Assembly: GCA_028564705.1 (NCBI GenBank)
Contig: JAPXFQ010000831.1
Span: forward strand, 1,798,001 to 1,862,000
Reading direction: 5' to 3'
Source: Apricaphanius iberus
Lineage: Eukaryota; Chordata; Actinopteri; Cyprinodontiformes; Aphaniidae
Length of the DNA: 64,000 bases
This document shows positions 59,837 to 64,000 of the stretch, one piece after another; within the stretch, counting starts at the first letter, position 1, and every line of letters starts with the position of its first letter. Position numbers and translations under genes: made by a program. The notes beneath the pieces were generated by a model that was given only the letters and a program-made list of their open reading frames with translations, was not told the origin of the DNA and did not search any database.

Positions 59837-60344
59837 TTAAAGCTGCAGTAGGTAACTCTGAGAGGAGAGCAGACTTTGCTTGAAAATTTGAACTCAAACA
59901 AGCTTCACATCACTCCCCCTCCTTCTGCGGTGCACTCATGCCCCGCCTCCAAGGCCCTCCTGCTCCTCCCTCCTAGTTGAGAATCTCAGCTGACGCGACA
60001 TGAAGCGGCAAGCGTAAGCAATGGAGTGCGAACCGGTAAGAGCAAAACATAAACTCACCTCCACACAGCTAGAAAAGATGTTGTCCTGTTGCTCGGCCAT
60101 AGCTTACTCCTGGCTTCGTGCCGCTTGCTGTTCTGACAGAGCTCAGGCGGTTGCGTACATAGTTGCGTAGCGGAGCGCGGGACGGGTCGTGGTGTGTGTG
60201 AGGAGTGATAGACAGATGTCAGACACTCCATCAGACGCTCTGATTGGGTTTTTTCTACCTGGAGCGGATTTCAGGACAAATGGACAGTTTTAGGAACAAT
60301 CACAAAAAAGTGACTTTTATTATAATTACCTACTGCAGCTTTAA
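59837..60344. mobile_element. TTAA-flanked MITE with perfect 19-bp inverted ends
   Basis: ttaaagctgcagtaggtaa (59837-59855) is matched exactly by the reverse complement of 60326-60344. TTAA sits at each extremity, so it could be a Kolobok- or piggyBac-type non-autonomous element of 508 bp. It is GC-richer than its surroundings. The perfect ends suggest a relatively young copy. No protein is encoded. Confidence 0.88.
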
Positions 60345-62034
60345 GGAACAAGGTAGTCACCTGCTTCTTACATAGGGTTAAGTTTATTTATTTTTAATAG
60401 AGCTTTTATTCTAATAAATGAATCACTATATTTTGACTCTGACTCTTTCTGGATCTGAAATACTTAGGTGTGACAAAGTAACACAAAAGCAGAGGAAATC
60501 TGTATGACACTTTTTCGTAGCCATATATGTGCACCAGCACACACTCAGATAGCACCTACAGAGATTGGCAGAGCTCCTTTATTTGTTGGCATTGTAAGTA
60601 AACCAGAGAAATGAATGTGGAGTATATATGGTAACATATACAATAACATTTGAATTCTACCTATCAAGTAGACAAATTTCTGTTAATACTGAAAGTGTTG
60701 GCAGAGCATGTAGATGTATTTCTGGAAGGGTGCGGATTAAACTATATCTCAGCTATGGAATAGATTCAACAGAGAAGCTTAAATCAAGCTTTGCCGCTGG
60801 TACAGAGGAGGTCTGTGCAATGTTGATATAGTCAGACTCTAACTTACTGTCTACAAACTAAAAAAAGCCAAAACAGCACGCTGTGGAAGAAAATATTTCC
60901 ATATTATATTTAATGGTGAGTTAGAGCCAGTTGTTCCTGGAACCTTTGGAGACCTCCCTGCAAATGTTATTTTTCCCAAGCCTTCAATCAGCCCAGTTCT
61001 GTCACAGATTCTGCTTTGTTTCTCATCTGTGTCGGAGTCAGGTACCAGAAAACAAAAGATGTTTCTCCATCCCTGTTTAAAACAGCACTGCATTTTGTTT
61101 TTACTGCAGAGTCCCTCTGACAGCTGTTGTTGGTTCCTGTCAAGAAGTGTTGCTTCAGTTTTTTTTCCTTTTATATTATTATTTTCCAGTCTCAGCCACT
61201 CTAACAAGGAGTGAACAAACAGAAAGAGGAAAAAAAGAGCAGCACAGAAAACCTCTGCCCACGAGAGTCAGCAGAGATCGGGTTCTATAGGAGAGGTTAA
61301 ACTTTAAGACATGGTCTTTTAAAGAGTTTTTTCCTCCATGTGTTATGCATGCAAAAACAATGTGAGGCGGGGAAGTATTCAGCACAACAAGAGCAGGAGC
61401 AGCAGTCTTCAGCATTGACTGCCTTTGTGTTCGACTCTGAAAGCTGCTGTCTCCTCACAACAATAACTGATGTCAAAATTGTGTTCTTCGAAAAGTTTAT
61501 AACTGTTCTCTGCTTATTGCAGTAATTCTGATAGAGAGTCAATTGTGTTTGATTGACTGTGACTGTGATTGGCAGAAACTTGGCTCCATTGTTTGGCCAC
61601 TCATGTTATCACGTTGGAGAAGCCTGCCTTGCCCGCGGCTGTAAAAAGCAAGAGGGTATATAGGCTCCTGAGTAGCTGGAATCAAGCGTCTTGCAGACAG
61701 GCAATTCCAGGGGAGCAATTGTCTGGTTTAATTGCTCCAGAGGAGAAACACAGAGAGGCAGTGAAGTTAACAAGCTGTCTGCAGAATCAGTCGGGCTAAG
61801 CACAGGTTTTGTGATAAAAACAAAATTCTGTTTCATTTTACTTCTTGACTTTTTTTTTTAGATGCACAATTCACTGTCCGTTCCAAGTCTCATGCTCTGT
61901 GAGAGGCTATCCACTTGTCCAGGATAGACCTGCACCAGAACCATCTGTTAAAAATGGATAGATGGATTTTTCATGTTTTTCCTTGTCTTCCAGGTTTAAT
62001 TCACAGAATGTGTGAATGGGCTGCAGATCTCTTT
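60345..62034. other. Unannotated sequence with a short inverted repeat
   Basis: No exon supported. The 118-codon minus frame 60851-61207 is not recognised. At 61712-61738 a 9-bp perfect inverted repeat (ggagcaatt / aattgctcc) flanks a 9-base loop; a TATA-like gggtatatagg lies at about 61655. Significance unclear. Confidence 0.35.
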
Positions 62035-62585
62035 AAATGGAGTTAACTAAGTTGGCTTAAGTTCAGGAGCAAGGGCCACGCCCCAAAACCCGATTCGCAC
62101 AACCTAATTCGCCCTAAACTCGCCTCACCTGGCGCCTCCGTTCCCTGTCACACCACGATACACATATAAACCCTGTCTGCCTCATATTTGTCGTCTGTCT
62201 CGTTCGTTTTTTAAGCCTCCTTTCCCATCCCTCTAGGTTTCGGGGTCCTGCCGAGCCTCCACGCAGGGTCCTGCCGACCCACCCTCCCTTTTCTTTTACA
62301 ACATCCTCCGTTTCGCAGCTTCCCCGTTCCTCACTTTGGTCCACTCCTGTGCCACCTCTTCTAACATCTCTCTCTTCTAGGTTCCGTCTGGGGGGGTCCC
62401 GAGCAGGCTTGGAAAGATGGCTTCTTCCTGAAGACTGCGCTCTCCGGGTCTCTGACGTCGGCTCACCCCAGACCATTCGTTCTACCATGCCCTCAATAAA
62501 CTGTTAAAATCTTGAACTCGTGGTTCCTTTACTGCCTCCAATCGTTAACCCATGTCGTGGTGTGGACCTAGCTAGTGAAACAGTA
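62035..62585 (+). mobile_element. LTR-like repeat copy 2 (plus strand)
   Basis: It has the same order as copy 1 at 6163-7529 but in the opposite orientation: aaatggagttaac at the start, a TATA box (tataaa, 62165-62170), only about two divergent units of the minisatellite motif (62241-62280), gagcaggcttggaaagatgg, and AATAAA at 62495-62500 followed by ctgttaaaat and a ccttt/gtggt-rich end. It lacks the nested teleost repeat and so represents the simpler form of the element. No internal retroviral genes are visible beside it, so a solo LTR is one possible reading. Confidence 0.6.
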
Positions 62586-62999
62586 GGATACTAACTCAAC
62601 CAACACAGCTATGTCCACTGGCTAATTTTTTTAAAACTTCAAAGCATCAATAACAAACGTTAAATTATATTGGAAATTTATATAATCTTTAACTGAATAA
62701 TCTTTATCCAACTGACGCATGTGGAACAAAAGTTGTGCGGTTCTGGGGCCAATTTTGTGCCCTTGTTATCATTCAAATATACTTTATTGATCACAGAGGC
62801 AAATTAAGTTTTGTCGTAGCTCATAATTACTTAGTTTATAATGTAATACAAGTTAAATTTCATAATTTAATACCATGATTATCACTTTGTTTAAAGATTA
62901 CATTAATATTAATTTAAATAATTAGTGAATGATTTTCCTTTTTAATATGGCTGCACTGGACACTGCTTTGATTTGGCTAATTTCAAGCAACAATCCCAG
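62586..62999. other. AT-rich spacer
   Basis: Contains a fragment like ttcaaatatactttattgat that may belong to a repeat tail; otherwise nothing recognised. Confidence 0.35.
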
Positions 63000-63480
63000 A
63001 CGACAAATTCATTGATAACGGGGAACGAGAGAGAGCCAGAGAGGACGTATCTGTGACAAGGGATTCTGGATAATGGGAAGTTAGGCTGGAGGGAAACTGG
63101 TAAGAGATAACAGTTCTTGGCGTAGATCTTGAATGGACAGTTTGAGTCTTACCTGGCTGTCGGCTCCTAAGACGCCCAGAGGAGGTATTTAGGAGACAGG
63201 AGCTAAGCTTGGCCGTTCTGGTGTGATGGTAATCCATTTGCTCTTTTGAACGTGGAGATGTTGGAGAGTGGATAAGCAGCTGTTGGAGGAAAATGGCGGC
63301 TTGGTGAGTATGTTGATTGTTTTCCTGGAGGGAGTGGTGTAGAGGCTGACCAGAAGGGAAACAGAGTTGAAGGTGAATTGTGCTATCGGTGTTGTGAGAA
63401 CCAGCTTGAAGGTTTCAGAATACAGGGTAAGACAGAGGAGCCAAAGCACCCAGAGGAATCCGGGATTGGGTCTTTTGAGG
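63000..63480 (-). mobile_element. Possible transposon relic, same family as 420-1060
   Basis: On the minus strand two overlapping 84-86-codon frames run through it. Part of 63290-63370 resembles 660-745 on the plus strand. No termini or recognisable protein. Confidence 0.3.
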
Positions 63481-63506
63481 GAAACAGGAAAGATAAAGTT
63501 TAAGGT

Positions 63507-63795
63507 GGTTGTGGCTCAGGAGGAGTTGAAGGGCCTGCGAAATGGAAATTGTGGGTTCAATTCCTGTTTCCACCTGCTACGTTTTGTTGTGTCCTTGGGC
63601 AACACACTTCACCTACCTTGCCTACTGGTGTTGGCCAGAGGGGCTGATGTCAGGATATGGCAGCCTCACTTCAGTCAGTCTGCCCCAGAGCAACTGTGGC
63701 TACAAATGTAGCTTGCTTTCACCAGAGAGTGAATGAATCATGGAATTGTAAAGCGTCTTTGAGGGTCTCTAAAACTGCTATATAAACTATATAAA
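63507..63795 (+). mobile_element. tRNA-derived SINE
   Basis: A-box tggctcaggag (63512-63522) and B-box ggttcaattcc (63554-63564) are spaced as in tRNA genes. The body has gtccttgggcaacacacttc, then gtaaagcgtctttgaggg and ctgctatataaact, which match the body and end of a common teleost SINE-like repeat. The 114- and 64-codon frames here are not coding. Confidence 0.7.
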
Positions 63796-63893
63796 TCATA
63801 AATTATAAGTTTGTTGGCTAATTTCACGTGGAAGATTCCTTAAAGTTCTCTGAGGAAGAGTTTTATGCTTGTATATCACGCTGAACGTGAGAA

Positions 63894-64000
63894 CTATCTG
63901 GCGTCAGCCTCCAGGAACCTCTCCGCTTTTGTGCGGTAACGCCGAAGAGATCTGATGAGGAACACGTGCTGCTGCGCCTGCAGGTCACACCCTGCAGAGA
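63894..64000 (-). CDS. Candidate C-terminal coding segment, cut by the window edge
   Basis: On the minus strand the frame entering from 64000 reads CDLQAQQHVFLIRSLRRY then RTKAERFLEADAR and stops at TAG (63894-63896). The strong G/C third positions and the basic, helical R/K/E-rich sequence look like real protein, and both change abruptly to AT-rich sequence after the stop. A gtgtgac preceded by tctctgcag at the very edge (63992-64000) could be a splice acceptor, so the exon may begin there; alternatively coding continues beyond. A weak CATAAA follows about 28 bases after the stop. Protein family not recognised. Other frames are also open over this short length, which lowers certainty. Confidence 0.38.
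   Translation of the reverse strand, partial: SAGCDLQAQQHVFLIRSLRRYRTKAERFLEADAR

Noticed and set aside
61712..61738. 9-bp inverted repeat with 9-base loop as a regulatory hairpin
   Set aside because: Inverted repeats this short are expected by chance in tens of kilobases; recorded only as a note.
63512..63564. Functional tRNA gene (A- and B-box present)
   Set aside because: No cloverleaf or anticodon arm could be formed; the downstream body matches a dispersed SINE-like repeat.

Overview
This window reads as nuclear DNA of a teleost fish, probably a percomorph. No species can be named from it. It is AT-rich, lacks any dense coding layout, and is full of relics typical of teleost genomes: Rex3 (RTE) LINE tails, an L2/Rex1-like LINE, several Tc1/mariner families, hAT and TTAA-flanked MITEs, tRNA-headed SINEs and many microsatellites. 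There are no operons, CRISPR arrays or prokaryotic signals. Most long open frames are shadows of repeats. The family assignments rest on my memory of repeat consensus sequences, because no search could be run. Layout. 0-9.9 kb: a 220-bp hAT-type MITE (2554-2773), then an LTR-like repeat on the minus strand (6163-7529) that carries a 30-bp minisatellite of about 18 units and a nested teleost repeat. 9.9-17.9 kb: a nearly full-length but dead Tc1-like transposon (9901-11803) and two hAT MITEs with perfect 8-bp target duplications (13661-14267 and 17476-17829), with relics between them. 18-27 kb: mostly unique-looking sequence, with a 16+4-bp inverted repeat (18215-18266) and a possible conserved noncoding block near 22.3-22.6 kb. 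27-42 kb: a TTAA MITE, two Rex3 copies (one with a nested MITE), a LINE reverse-transcriptase pseudogene with a broken YxDD motif, and long microsatellites. 42-56 kb: four Tc1-like relics, one Tc1-derived MITE, and two exon-like segments (50834-50989 minus, 54083-54202 plus). 56-64 kb: a possible first coding segment (57604-57708), a tRNA-head/Rex3-tail element, a TTAA MITE, a second LTR-like copy, a tRNA-derived SINE, and a convincing-looking C-terminal coding segment running off the right edge on the minus strand. No gene could be named with confidence. The four exon candidates are supported only by an open frame, splice, stop or poly(A) context and amino-acid composition. The window is best read as intergenic or large-intron DNA shaped by transposons. 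I found no coherent new multi-gene system. The points most worth following are the LTR-borne minisatellite expansion, the tRNA/Rex3 chimera, a 40-bp segment shared between 18.0 and 28.0 kb, the deletion-sharing Tc1 MITE pair and the exon candidates.
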